Shown: positions 42,224-51,513, counted from the stretch's first letter. The stretch is DNA of 51,678 nt from Planctomycetota bacterium (GCA_029260735.1 JAJDCR010000123.1:1-51678); one strand, 5' to 3'. Notes: a model not told the origin generated them from the letters alone. Program-made: numbers and translations.

Positions 42224-43708
42224 TTAGATATGAGGATTATTATGAGGTCCTACGTAATAACCACGACCCTGAATGGCTTCGTCTTGAAAAGGATCTCGTT
42301 GATAGCTCATATTTTTTTCTGGTAAACTCGCTTTTGGCTTCATGGGAGCAGACATATCGGAGAACCAATTTTGCTTGCCATAAGCTATACGTTTTATATT
42401 TAACAAATGCCGGGGAGTAATATTGTCTGAAGTAATATTGCCTCCACTTGACCCACAGCCTAATGTCATGGAGGCGGGAAGTTTAGAAGCATAACCTACA
42501 GCTCCTTGAGAGCTGGGAGAATTGATTAAAATTCGATAAGCTGGTTTTTCTAAAGCAAAACGACTGATGACTTTTTGATTGCGCGAGTGGAGGGTTAGGG
42601 TATGCCCCATTCCTCCATAGCGAAGAATTTCAAAAGAACGATGGCAACCAGCTTCCCATCCATCTTCAATGTAGAGTGAAAGGATCGGAGCTAATTTTTC
42701 TCGTGAAAGTTTAAATTTATCTCCGACACCCTTTTGACGAGCAATTAGTATTGTTGTGTCAGAAGGAACAGTAAATCCTGCTATTTGGGCAATTTTATAA
42801 GGAGATTGCCCCACTAAGTCCGGGTTTATCGCTGCACCTGGTGGCATTAATGCTTCTAGTTGGCTAATTTCGATGTCGCTACATATATGAGCTTTTTGGT
42901 TTTGAAATTCAGTTAGACATTTCTGCGCAATAGGACTATCTAAAATGACAGACTGCTCAGAAGCACAGATAGTACCCCAATCAAACCCTTGGCTTACGAC
43001 TAAGCAACGAATTGCGTGAGATATGTCGGCGGATCTTTCGATGAAAGCAGGACAGTTACCAGGGCCTACGCCTATGGCAGGTTTTCCTGAAGAATAGGCT
43101 GCTTTGACTAACCCAGATCCTCCTGTTGCTAAAACTACATCTGTGGAAGAATCTTTCATTAGCTCATGAGTGGCCGCTAAAGTCGAAAGAGAAAGACAAC
43201 TGATTAAATCGGTAGGAGCTCCAATAGAATCAATTGCTTTACGCATAACTTCAGCGGAGCGTCCAATACATTTGATTCCCCGAGGGTGAGGAGAGAGAAC
43301 AATCGCACAACGAGCTTTGATGGCAATAAGAATTTTAAACATCGCAGTAGAGGTAGGGTTTGTGATGGGAATAATCCCAACGACGACACCCATCGGTGTA
43401 GCAATTTCCCAAATTCCTTTGTTTTCGTCCTGATGAACGACCCCCACCGTTTTCATGTTTTTGATGTACTCGTAAACGTTGCGTGTGGCAAACTGATTTT
43501 TTTGGATTTTGCTTTCGACGCGACCTAGGCCACTCTCAAGACAAGCTAGTTCAGCTAATTCTCGACTTGCTCGATAACCTGCTTCTGCCATTAGGGCAAC
43601 TAGACGATCGACTTCTTCTTGGGAATAGCGAGAAAGAATTTTTTGAGCTGTCTTGGCTTTACGAGTAAGTTCCCGTGCCTCTTGTATGGATTGTAAATCG
43701 TTATCCAA
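42224..43708 (-). CDS. Acylating aldehyde dehydrogenase, BMC-associated (EutE/PduP-like)
   Basis: 494 residues of the CoA-acylating aldehyde dehydrogenase family, which turns an aldehyde and CoA into acyl-CoA with NAD reduction. Motifs: GVVVGIIPITNPTSTAMFK, ATGGSGLVKAAYSSGKPAIGVGPGN, the catalytic cysteine in DWGTICASEQSVI, and LGCGSSGGNITSDN. TTG start with AAGGA at 10 nt. It lacks the N-terminal targeting helix of PduP; instead a C-terminal tail of about 30 residues after the fold (rich in Gly, Asn, Pro, Tyr) is present, with no clear amphipathic helix. It follows the BMC shell gene by 12 nt, so the two form a unit and the enzyme is probably the cargo. Confidence 0.9.
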   Translation of the reverse strand: MDNDLQSIQEARELTRKAKTAQKILSRYSQEEVDRLVALMAEAGYRASRELAELACLESGLGRVESKIQKNQFATRNVYEYIKNMKTVGVVHQDENKGIWEIATPMGVVVGIIPITNPTSTAMFKILIAIKARCAIVLSPHPRGIKCIGRSAEVMRKAIDSIGAPTDLISCLSLSTLAATHELMKDSSTDVVLATGGSGLVKAAYSSGKPAIGVGPGNCPAFIERSADISHAIRCLVVSQGFDWGTICASEQSVILDSPIAQKCLTEFQNQKAHICSDIEISQLEALMPPGAAINPDLVGQSPYKIAQIAGFTVPSDTTILIARQKGVGDKFKLSREKLAPILSLYIEDGWEAGCHRSFEILRYGGMGHTLTLHSRNQKVISRFALEKPAYRILINSPSSQGAVGYASKLPASMTLGCGSSGGNITSDNITPRHLLNIKRIAYGKQNWFSDMSAPMKPKASLPEKNMSYQRDPFQDEAIQGRGYYVGPHNNPHI

Positions 43709-43720
43709 AATTTAGAGTCC

Positions 43721-44347
43721 TTATTTTCCGATGTTTTCACGTCCAGTAATGGACGTTAAGGATGCTTTAACTGCATTAGCCGCTTCTTCAATTTCAGACT
43801 CTTTACCTCCGAGATAAAGTCTTCCAAAAGCACCAAATGCACGCATTTCCAAAAGATTAATAGGAGAAGCTTTTTCTGCTTCATTGGCCGCGATCATTGC
43901 ATATCCGGCAGGATGAACTTCTAAAATATAGAGCGATTCACCTTTCAAAATCAATTGGCCATGTCGCATACGGTTTAAGAGCATCGCCTGGTAGCTGTCT
44001 AAACCCGTTATTATTTCAGAGGAGACTACTCTGGGAGCTAGGCGGTCATTTTCAGTTTGTCCCATGTAATCTAAAACAGCATCTCCCGCTGCTCTAATTT
44101 CTCCTTGGTCAAATGAATGTATCTCCAGGGCCCCATAAGCGCGTTCGACTATTTGCATCCCTGGCTGAACATCTGCACTTTTCATAGCTCGATCAGTGAT
44201 TCGGTTGATTGCAATTCCAGGGGCAACTTCAATGAACAAAGCGGCTTGCTCTTCCAAAGGGAAATATCCTTGACAAACTGTCGAAATGAAAGCGGCAAGC
44301 TGTGGTTGTAAAACATCTAAGTAAACAAAAGTTCGAAGATCTATCAT
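43721..44347 (-). CDS. Tandem-domain bacterial microcompartment shell protein (BMC-T)
   Basis: 208 residues containing two BMC folds in series. First domain (about 25-95): ALFIEVAPGIAINRITDRAM, DVQPGMQIVERAYGALEIHS, AAGDAVLDYMG. Second (about 130-200): LYILEVHPAGYAMIAANEAE, INLLEMRAFGAFGRLYLGG, EIEEAANAVKASL. Such proteins form pseudohexameric trimers in a shell facet, often with a gated pore for larger metabolites. It lies directly upstream of the aldehyde dehydrogenase. No single-domain BMC-H or pentameric BMC-P gene, which a closed shell needs, is in the window. Start ATG 44347; ribosome site weak. Confidence 0.82.
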   Translation of the reverse strand: MIDLRTFVYLDVLQPQLAAFISTVCQGYFPLEEQAALFIEVAPGIAINRITDRAMKSADVQPGMQIVERAYGALEIHSFDQGEIRAAGDAVLDYMGQTENDRLAPRVVSSEIITGLDSYQAMLLNRMRHGQLILKGESLYILEVHPAGYAMIAANEAEKASPINLLEMRAFGAFGRLYLGGKESEIEEAANAVKASLTSITGRENIGK

Positions 44348-44424
44348 AGGTTTTCTCTAAAACTCTTTTAAGTTAGGAAGTTCCCATGAAAAATTTAGGA
44401 AATTCCTTAGGGTTTGGAAAAAGG

Positions 44425-45294
44425 TTATTTGTTTCTTTCCTCTTGGCAATAGGGAATAGTTAACTTCTGTCCTAATTTTAACTTGCAAGGATCTACTCCG
44501 GGATTCGCATGGAGAATATTGAGCCATTTTCTTTCATCGTGGTAATAGGTGATAGCTAAAGCATAGAGAGTTTCACCTGCTGTGATTCGATGAAGGGTGG
44601 GAAGCTTAAATACTCTATTTATTTTTTGCTTGGGAGTAGATATTTCGGAATTCTTTTCGGAAAGAAGAAGCTCTTGGAGCTTCCATGTTGGAATGATTAG
44701 TTTCTTTCCCACATGGAGTTTTCGAGGATTCAAACCAGGGTTTTCTTCTTGGATCAGAGAAATAGCTTTGGCCATATCTCGTCCTTTATAGCTATTTCTA
44801 GCTATTCTCCATAGAGTGTCATTGGTTTGGACCGCATATTCTTCTATTGAATATTCTTCTATTGAATCTTCCGATGAAGGCTTTTTTTCTTCTTCTTGGT
44901 TTACAAAAACTTCTTCTTCTATTGGTTCCTCAACGAATTCTGATATGTCTTCTTCCATCATATTTTCTGATTCTTCTTCATCCAAAAAAATATCTTTGGA
45001 TAAAAAATTCTCGGAGTGAATAGATGTCATTTTTTGGGAAAGACTTTCTTCGTTTGTAGGATTTTTAGGAGGAGATGTTTCTGGGGAAGTTTTTCGTTCG
45101 TATCGAACAGGAATTTCCGTGGGAGGAGAAGAATTTTCAACTAGACTCACAAGCTGATGGTCTTGGTGTGAAAAATCTACAGGCTCATTTTCTTCGGTAA
45201 AATGATGCTTGATGAATAATCCGGCATAGAGAATACCTAAGATATACAAGACTGTCATTCTATGTTTGGATAGATGTGTCATGTTACGTTTCAT
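44425..45294 (-). CDS. Membrane-anchored protein with two LysM domains
   Basis: 289 residues from ATG 45294, which has AAGAG 8 nt upstream; GTG 45360 and ATG 45330 would add an unlikely prefix. One N-terminal membrane helix (MTVLYILGILYAGLFIKH), an acidic Pro/Ser/Glu-rich spacer of about 110 residues with repeated SIEEYSIEEYA, then LysM 1 (TNDTLWRIARNSYKGRD... LHVGKKLIIP) and LysM 2 (AGETLYALAITYYHDERKW... LKLGQKLTIP). LysM binds the glycan strand of peptidoglycan, so this tethers the inner membrane to the cell wall. The BMC-T gene follows after 77 nt on the same strand; co-transcription is possible but unproven. Confidence 0.88.
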   Translation of the reverse strand: MKRNMTHLSKHRMTVLYILGILYAGLFIKHHFTEENEPVDFSHQDHQLVSLVENSSPPTEIPVRYERKTSPETSPPKNPTNEESLSQKMTSIHSENFLSKDIFLDEEESENMMEEDISEFVEEPIEEEVFVNQEEEKKPSSEDSIEEYSIEEYAVQTNDTLWRIARNSYKGRDMAKAISLIQEENPGLNPRKLHVGKKLIIPTWKLQELLLSEKNSEISTPKQKINRVFKLPTLHRITAGETLYALAITYYHDERKWLNILHANPGVDPCKLKLGQKLTIPYCQEERNK

Positions 45295-45501
45295 GTTACA
45301 ACTCTTAAAATACAGTGCCCCAAGTTTCATTGAAAACTGAGAGGGATACTCTTGCCGCACTTAGGCCTAGGATGAATTATTTTCCCAGTACCAAAAGGAT
45401 GTTTTTAGTTAAGTGAAAATACATCCCAAATTCTAAAAAAAATTTAGATTTTTTTTAGAAAAAAACTTTCTCTGACCTCGGCTTTTCTCTCTCTATTAAT
45501 G

Positions 45502-45538
45502 TGTATAAGAGATAGAGGTGTTTTCTATCTCTTATACA
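45502..45538. repeat. 15-bp inverted repeat resembling a Tn5-type end
   Basis: TGTATAAGAGATAGA (45502-45516) and its exact complement (45524-45538) flank a 7-nt loop. With flanking bases the left arm matches 16 of 17 positions of the core of the Tn5/IS50 mosaic end; both arms carry T where that end has C. Also a candidate second terminator after secDF. Confidence 0.7.
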
Positions 45539-45611
45539 TACTTTATTATACATAAAAACAAAGTTTTCGCAAATAAAAAGAATGCTTAGAAAACTTCTTG
45601 TTTCTTGAGTA

Positions 45612-45645
45612 GAAGCTATCCAAAAATTACTTTTTGGATAGCTTC
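45612..45645 (-). terminator. Terminator of the yajC-secDF operon
   Basis: GAAGCTATCCAAAAA (45612-45626) pairs perfectly over 15 bp with 45631-45645 around TTAC. It begins 23 nt after the secDF stop on the minus strand. The stem itself includes an A/T run giving T residues in the transcript. Confidence 0.85.
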
Positions 45646-45667
45646 ATTTGTTACATTATTCAAAGAT

Positions 45668-48600
45668 TTAGGTGCGGTTTTTACATTCTAGCTTAAGAAC
45701 CACAGCGCTAGCAACAAAGATAGATGAATAAGTACCTACGATTACCCCAACGATTAGGGCAAAAGAGAAACCTTCCATGACACTTCCTCTACCTTGGTTC
45801 AAGAAGAATATGACTCCTACCACAAAAAGAGTAGTTAAAGACGTCAGAATGGTTCGGGAAAGAGTTTGGTTTATACTTTCGTTGTAAACCTCGGTCACTT
45901 TCTCGATGCTTAATCGATCCCAAACTTCGTATTTCTTTTGATTTTCTCTAATGCGGTCAAAGATGACGATGGTATCGTTGAGAGAGTAACCCACAATAGT
46001 AAGAAGTGCAGCAATGACAGGTAAACCGATTTTTACGTCGACTAAACCCAGAGAATCAAAAACTGCAATAGCTCCTAAGGTGATTAGTACGTCGTGAGCA
46101 AGAGCTACGACGGCTCCAAAACCGAAACGCCAACCATTAGGAAAACGGAAGCCTATGTAACATAAAATTAAGAAAAGTGACAGGAATATGGCCTGAAAAG
46201 CTTTTGACTTTTGGGCTTTCGCGACAACTCCAGAAATTTGACTAAAACGAGGGAAAGGATCAGATAAATAGACTTGGCTTTCTTCTCCTTTGTACTCGTA
46301 GCTAGTTTGAGCGAATTTGTCTCGAATTTGTAACTCCATCTTCGCTTTAGCTTCTTCTAAAGATAGGCCTGTGTAAGCAGGAGACTTGATGATTACATCA
46401 AAAGTAGTGAGGTACTCTTTCTTTGAATCTAAATCATCTGCTCGATATCCTGTGACGAGGAGTTTTGATTTTGTGAAACCACATTTTTCAATAGCTTCCT
46501 GGACGGTTTCTATCGGAGCGGCTTCTCCAAAAAGAATCGGCACAGTCCACATTCCTTCTACCTGAACCAATTTCTCAAAAGGCTTTGGATCTAAACTAGG
46601 ACGCGACAATTGGAAGTGTTTGCGGAGAAGCTCAGCAATGTCTTTTTCAGAAACTTCTTCTCCTGCCTCCAGAGCTAGATCGTAGCTTTTTACCGCAACA
46701 ACTGCTTGAGAAAAATCAGAGATTTCTTTGACAGCCTTTTCGATAATAGCACGAGGAGTAGGAGACTGCAAGTTCACGGAAAGTTGGTAAGCACCTCGGT
46801 GTTTTCCTTTGGTGATCTTTTTTATTTCGCCAAAAGACCTAGGGGAAAGTTCTTTACCAAACTCTTTTTCGATAATTTCCCGAAGAGTTTCAACTCCCGA
46901 CTGTCGGTTCTTTTCCGCAATCAAAAGACTTCTACTCTCTTTGATAGCAGTCATCTCTTTCTCTAAAACAGCCAATTCTTTTTCGACTTCATCGGCTTGC
47001 TTTTTGAAGTTTTTATGTTCCTCTTTCGCCTTTTTAATTTGATCTTGAGGAGCATTGTCTCTTTCTAGTTGACGCACTAATCTAAGATAGCTTTTTTCCT
47101 CTGCTCTGAAAGCGACAGAGCGAGATTCTAAATCTCGTAAGAAAACTAACTTCCTGCGCGTTTCTCGGGAAATATCAGAAAGCTGAGAGTTGATCTCGGC
47201 AATCTTGTCTTCGTTTTGACTAGGAAGACGAATGGAGAATTCAAACCATCCTTTTTTGCTACTTCCGTCTTTATAACGAGAAACAATGTGTTGCACTTCT
47301 GGGCTTTCCGAAAGCATCTTGCCGATTTCTTCTTTGGCAAAACGGCCTCTCACGTCTTTGGTTTGAAGAGATTCATTCAAGCTAATTTGAGCAAGAATAC
47401 CACCTTTAAGATCTAGGCCATAGTTTCTTTCCCCTTTAGATGTGAAAATCGCCATTCCTAGAATAATAAGAATGATAGAAAAAACCTTACCTATAGGCAT
47501 TTTGGATACGATATTGAAAGAAGGGCGCTTTAGCGCTTCGAGCATAGTTATTTGGCGAACTATGCCTAAATCAATACCCAAAGAAAGAAGTAGGCGTGTG
47601 ATGAAGATTGCTGTGAAGAAACTGGCCAGAATACCCCAAAGCATAGTGAAGGCAAAACCTTGAACCGCTCCTGTCGCGATATAATAAAGTATAATCGCGG
47701 TAATCAGAGTGGTGATGTTGGCATCAAGAATTGTACTTAGTGCTTTTTGGTAGCCACGCTCTAAGTTGCCCATAATCTCTTGCTTGGTAAACGATTTTTT
47801 CTTCTCGCCTTCCTCAGCCTCTTTCTCCTCATAGCGTTTATTTTTCTCTTCTCGAATTCGCTCAAAGATAATGATATTAGCATCAATACTCATCCCTACT
47901 GTCAAAACCAAGCCCGCAATACCAGGAAGAGTTAAGGTTTCTCGAGAGATAACCAATATGGCAAAAACGATCAAAAGGTTGAGAAGTAATGCTATACTGG
48001 CTACAACACCTGCGGCCATGTAATAGATAATCATAAACCCTAATACACAGGTTAACCCTAAAACTCCAGCACTAATCCCAAGTCGAATAGAGTCTTCCCC
48101 TAAGCTAGGACCGATTGTGTTTTCGTGGAGGAGCTCAGGTTGAATCTCTAGAGAACCAGAGCGGAGCATCGTTAGAAGAGCATCGTATTCTGTTCGACTG
48201 AAACCTTGGATGAGTCCCTGTCCTTGAGGGATAGGGCCATTAATTGAAGGGCGGGCAACAACTTTTTCGTTAAAAACGATAGTGAGAACTTCCCCGGTGT
48301 ACTTCTTCGTTAATTCTCCAAAGGCTCCTTTGCCAGAATCTTTTAGAACAAAATCGATGGATTGATTGAGGCTGTCATAGTAGAAACTAGAAAATTTTTG
48401 GCCTGTAATATTGTAAGGATCTTTGATCCAAAGTAGATGATACTCATTGCTGTCTTTGTCTGGATACCATCCATAGCCTTCTCTTGAGAGTTTCTCTTCG
48501 TATGTTTTAAGAATATCTCCACCGAGTCTTCTTTTTCGGTCGAAAGTCTCTCGTTCTTTTTCTTGGGTTTTACCATCCCAAATATTAGGGCCGGCGAGTA

Positions 48601-49006
48601 GGCGAAACTCGAGTTTTCCCAGTCTTTGAATCTCTTGTTTTATTTTGTTGGTATCTTCTTTGTTTAAGCCAGGAAGTTGGATCAAAATACGATCACTATC
48701 TTGCTTTTGGACACGAGGTTCTTTTACGATACCAGATTCAAAAATACGTTGGCTAATGATTCCGATTGTATCATCAATTACTCCATCGGCTGTCCTTGTT
48801 GGATCTATTTCACCTGGATTAACTTCATACAGTAACTCGGAACCCCCTTCAAGATCTAATCCGTAGTGGATTTTGTAATCTTTCAATGTTTCTCTAACGA
48901 ACTGAGGTCGTTTCTCTGAAGGTGCGCAGATAAGCAAGCAGAATAAAGCTAGGAGAACCACTCCTATGAACTGCATGATCCGCATGAAGGTCTTCGTTTC
49001 GTTCAT
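45668..49006 (-). CDS. secDF: SecD-SecF fusion protein translocase subunit
   Basis: 1112 residues combining SecD and SecF, which use proton flow to pull secreted proteins through SecYEG. SecD part: LDLEGGSELLYEV, GIISQRIFESGI, LPGL, LGKLEFRLL, IIGPSLGE-type segment NTIGPSLGEDSIRLG, then VGMSIDANIIIFERIREE. SecF part: NYGLDLKGGILAQI, LSLFLILCYIGFRF, ALAHDVLITLGAIAV, GYSLNDTIVIFDRIREN, ending near VVLKLECKNRT. Unusual is a long coiled coil of about 120 residues (about 610-740) in the periplasmic SecF loop, rich in Glu/Lys. ATG 49006 has AAAAAGGA. yajC precedes it by 30 nt, the usual order. Confidence 0.96.
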   Translation of the reverse strand: MNETKTFMRIMQFIGVVLLALFCLLICAPSEKRPQFVRETLKDYKIHYGLDLEGGSELLYEVNPGEIDPTRTADGVIDDTIGIISQRIFESGIVKEPRVQKQDSDRILIQLPGLNKEDTNKIKQEIQRLGKLEFRLLAGPNIWDGKTQEKERETFDRKRRLGGDILKTYEEKLSREGYGWYPDKDSNEYHLLWIKDPYNITGQKFSSFYYDSLNQSIDFVLKDSGKGAFGELTKKYTGEVLTIVFNEKVVARPSINGPIPQGQGLIQGFSRTEYDALLTMLRSGSLEIQPELLHENTIGPSLGEDSIRLGISAGVLGLTCVLGFMIIYYMAAGVVASIALLLNLLIVFAILVISRETLTLPGIAGLVLTVGMSIDANIIIFERIREEKNKRYEEKEAEEGEKKKSFTKQEIMGNLERGYQKALSTILDANITTLITAIILYYIATGAVQGFAFTMLWGILASFFTAIFITRLLLSLGIDLGIVRQITMLEALKRPSFNIVSKMPIGKVFSIILIILGMAIFTSKGERNYGLDLKGGILAQISLNESLQTKDVRGRFAKEEIGKMLSESPEVQHIVSRYKDGSSKKGWFEFSIRLPSQNEDKIAEINSQLSDISRETRRKLVFLRDLESRSVAFRAEEKSYLRLVRQLERDNAPQDQIKKAKEEHKNFKKQADEVEKELAVLEKEMTAIKESRSLLIAEKNRQSGVETLREIIEKEFGKELSPRSFGEIKKITKGKHRGAYQLSVNLQSPTPRAIIEKAVKEISDFSQAVVAVKSYDLALEAGEEVSEKDIAELLRKHFQLSRPSLDPKPFEKLVQVEGMWTVPILFGEAAPIETVQEAIEKCGFTKSKLLVTGYRADDLDSKKEYLTTFDVIIKSPAYTGLSLEEAKAKMELQIRDKFAQTSYEYKGEESQVYLSDPFPRFSQISGVVAKAQKSKAFQAIFLSLFLILCYIGFRFPNGWRFGFGAVVALAHDVLITLGAIAVFDSLGLVDVKIGLPVIAALLTIVGYSLNDTIVIFDRIRENQKKYEVWDRLSIEKVTEVYNESINQTLSRTILTSLTTLFVVGVIFFLNQGRGSVMEGFSFALIVGVIVGTYSSIFVASAVVLKLECKNRT

Positions 49007-49036
49007 AAATTTTCCTTTTTTAGTCCTTTGGTAAGA

Positions 49037-49363
49037 CTATTTCTGTTTTTTCTCTTTTGGATGAACATACGCAATGGCGGAGCGGACAAAGGTAACTTTT
49101 GAGTTATTTGATGATTCGTCTATCTTTAAGACAACTTTGTTATCTTTGACGCTGACAACTTTACCAATGATTCCACCTGTTGTTGTGACTTGGTCACCTT
49201 TTTTCAGATTGTCCATCATTGCTTTGCGTTCTTTTTCTTGTTTTCTCTGAGGACGAAATACTAATAACCAAAAAATAGCGAAGATAATAAAAAACAAGAA
49301 GAAAAAGTCTTCACCACCACCGGGAGGTCCATCAGATGGTCCTCCCATCAAAAAAAATAACAT
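49037..49363 (-). CDS. yajC: YajC, SecDF accessory protein
   Basis: 108 residues: a Gly/Pro-rich start, one membrane helix (DFFFLFFIIFAIFWLLVF), the conserved RPQRKQEKERKAMMDNLKKGDQVTTTGGIIGKV and a basic tail. YajC associates with SecDF. ATG is preceded by AAAGGAG. First gene of the operon. Confidence 0.95.
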   Translation of the reverse strand: MLFFLMGGPSDGPPGGGEDFFFLFFIIFAIFWLLVFRPQRKQEKERKAMMDNLKKGDQVTTTGGIIGKVVSVKDNKVVLKIDESSNNSKVTFVRSAIAYVHPKEKKQK

Positions 49364-49768
49364 ATATAAACTCCTTTATTCCCGCTTATCAAATATTTTT
49401 TTTGTGATTTTTGGGGAGGGAGGGATGATTTTTGCCCCTATGAAGCTAGCCAGAAAATTAAGGCGTGTCTTTTGGCCCAAAGAGCTTTTTGGGTAGTTTC
49501 ATGAGGAAAGTTGGAAAACATTGAGGGATTAAACCTTGTATTATAATTCTGGAGAATTTAGCAAAGGCTGTGAAAAATAGCAAGAAAAAACTTGAAAAGG
49601 ATAAGGGAAACATCCTAGAATTGAAAAAAGTTTACTTTATGACTAGATTGTTTTATGACCAGAGTATTTAGTCATAAAATACACACTCAAGAATAGGTTA
49701 TGAAAAGCTTTTGGTAGTTCATGCAATCTTTTTCCCTTAAAATTTCTGAATAAAAATATTGGATACAC
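49364..49768. other. Divergent gap upstream of yajC and the toroid gene
   Basis: No gene seen. It contains a 10-bp inverted pair TTTATGACTA (49636-49645) and TAGTCATAAA (49669-49678) with a third TTTATGAC half-site at 49652-49659 between them, a likely operator. A weaker CCCAAA/TTTGGG stem lies near 49477-49492. Confidence 0.6.
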
Positions 49769-51334
49769 ATGCAAAAACGAGAAAAAAAAACTTACATTCT
49801 GACGATCCCTCTTTCTATTTGGGTAGTAATTTGGTTTTTCTCTTTTTTTTGGCACGTTCTCTTTGCTTATTTTTTTGATCACGTTAGTACTGGTTTGGAG
49901 AAACCTAGGCCTTTGGATAAAGCTTATGAAATAACTTTGGTTTCTTCTTTAGAAGAAAAAGGAGCAAGTGAAGTTCTTTCTGAGCAGGAAGATGAAAAGG
50001 AAGAAGAAGCCGAAAAAGATTCAGAAAGTGAAGAGGAGAGTGAAGAAGACCCTCAAAAAGAGGTAAGCGAAGGGGAACCTTCTCAGGCTTTAAAGGACTT
50101 AATTCAAGAAATTATTGATGACACTCCGGAAGAAAATGAACAATCTGACCCTAATAAAAAAACTTCTAGCGGTGACTCCCTTTCTATTGTCGGGATTGGA
50201 GAGAGTTCTCCTGGTGTTAAGGATTCAGAAAAGTTAGTTGATATTTTAACTGGGGGAAAAAAATCGGCTTACCACCACCGGAATAAAAAAGATCGTAAGC
50301 GTTATGCAAAAAAATATGGGGGAAGTCAGGCTAGTGAAAATAGTGTAGAGATGGGATTGGCTTGGCTCATTCGCCATCAAGACAAGGATGGTGGCTGGAG
50401 TTCAGAAAAGTTTCACAAGCATTGCCGAGATAAAAGTTGCTGGGGAAGAGGTTATAATCAGCATAGTGTGGGGCTTACTAGCCTGTCGTTGCTTTCTTTC
50501 TTAGCGGCAGGATATAGCCCAAAAGAAGGCAAGTACAAAAAAAAATTGCTTCGCACTCAAGAATATCTTTTACGTGACCAAAACGAAGACGGTTATTTTG
50601 GAAATTATGAGATGTATAACCACGGAGTAAGTCTTTTAGCCCTTAGTGAGCTTTATGTCCAAACTCAGGATGTTAGTTTGCGCTCCCCTCTTCGCCGAGC
50701 TGTTCAAGCTTGTGTGGATGCTCAGCGTTCAGGAGGAGGTTGGACTTACAAAGCTACTGCAAAAACGAATCGTAATGATAGCTCTATTAGTGGTTGGCAA
50801 ATTTTGGGCTTGGCTGCCGCGAAAAGGGCAGGCATTCAAGTTCCCAATAAAACTTTTGATCGGGCTTGGAAACATTTTCTACGTATGACAAATTCAGTAG
50901 GAGAAGTCTACTACTCTAATGTAGATTTGCGTAATTTACGTCGCCCCAGTCGTTCTTTGAGTGCGGTTAGTTTACTCTGCTCTGTCATTTTAAACCGCCC
51001 GAATCCGTTTCGCGAAAAACAAATTCAGATTTTAAAGCAGTTCCCGCCTGATTGGAAACAACGTCGTACTTTGAATAACAGTATCTATTACTGGTACCAT
51101 GGAACTTTAGCACTTTTCTTAATAGGAGGTGAGCCTTGGGATAAGTGGAATGCTGAATTGAGAGATATGCTTATTTTGCATCAAGTAAAGTCGGGAGAAG
51201 CCAAAGGAAGTTGGCCACCTGATAGCAAATGGGGGAGTGGAGGAGGACGGATTTATAGCACGGCAATTAATACATTGAATTTAGAGATTTACTATCGATA
51301 TGATTTGAATTTTATTCGGATAAAGGGAGAATGA
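49769..51334 (+). CDS. Prenyltransferase/squalene-cyclase-like alpha-toroid protein with membrane anchor
   Basis: 521 residues. An N-terminal membrane helix (LTIPLSIWVVIWFFSFFWHVLFAYFF) and a Glu/Asp/Ser-rich spacer of about 130 residues resemble TonB-like anchors. From about 190 onward, repeated helix pairs with QDKDGGWS, QNEDGYFG, QRSGGGWTYK, HGTLALF and GSWPPDSKW motifs form the alpha/alpha toroid of the squalene-hopene cyclase and prenyltransferase fold. The acidic DxDD cyclase motif is not evident, so a cyclisation reaction is doubtful. Such anchored toroids are frequent in planctomycetes and have no assigned role. ATG 49769; ribosome site weak. Transcribed alone. Confidence 0.85.
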   Translation: MQKREKKTYILTIPLSIWVVIWFFSFFWHVLFAYFFDHVSTGLEKPRPLDKAYEITLVSSLEEKGASEVLSEQEDEKEEEAEKDSESEEESEEDPQKEVSEGEPSQALKDLIQEIIDDTPEENEQSDPNKKTSSGDSLSIVGIGESSPGVKDSEKLVDILTGGKKSAYHHRNKKDRKRYAKKYGGSQASENSVEMGLAWLIRHQDKDGGWSSEKFHKHCRDKSCWGRGYNQHSVGLTSLSLLSFLAAGYSPKEGKYKKKLLRTQEYLLRDQNEDGYFGNYEMYNHGVSLLALSELYVQTQDVSLRSPLRRAVQACVDAQRSGGGWTYKATAKTNRNDSSISGWQILGLAAAKRAGIQVPNKTFDRAWKHFLRMTNSVGEVYYSNVDLRNLRRPSRSLSAVSLLCSVILNRPNPFREKQIQILKQFPPDWKQRRTLNNSIYYWYHGTLALFLIGGEPWDKWNAELRDMLILHQVKSGEAKGSWPPDSKWGSGGGRIYSTAINTLNLEIYYRYDLNFIRIKGE

Positions 51335-51395
51335 TTTTTTAAGGAATGAATGTGTAAAAAAGAATGAAATAAGGAATGAATGTGTGAAAAAAAGG

Positions 51396-51469
51396 TAGCG
51401 GGGACAGGATTTGAACCTGCGACCTCCGGGTTATGAGCCCGACGAGCTGCCTGACTGCTCCACCCCGCG
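51396..51469 (-). tRNA. tRNA-fMet (CAT), copy 1
   Basis: Cloverleaf of 74 nt without encoded CCA. Anticodon loop CTCATAA (CAT); the anticodon stem ends with three consecutive G-C pairs and the first base C1 does not pair with position 72, both initiator-tRNA features. T loop TTCAAAT. A duplicated AAGGAATGAATGTGT element (51346 and 51371) lies just downstream of it, on the 3' side of the gene. Confidence 0.95.
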
Positions 51470-51513
51470 TCTTTGTTTTGTATATCTAAGAGGAAAATCT
51501 AAATTAAAAAAGG

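Noticed and set aside
45502..45538. Sequencing-library adapter artefact (transposase mosaic end)
   Set aside because: Both arms share a T in place of the adapter's C and the match ends before the full 19 bp, so it looks like natural sequence.
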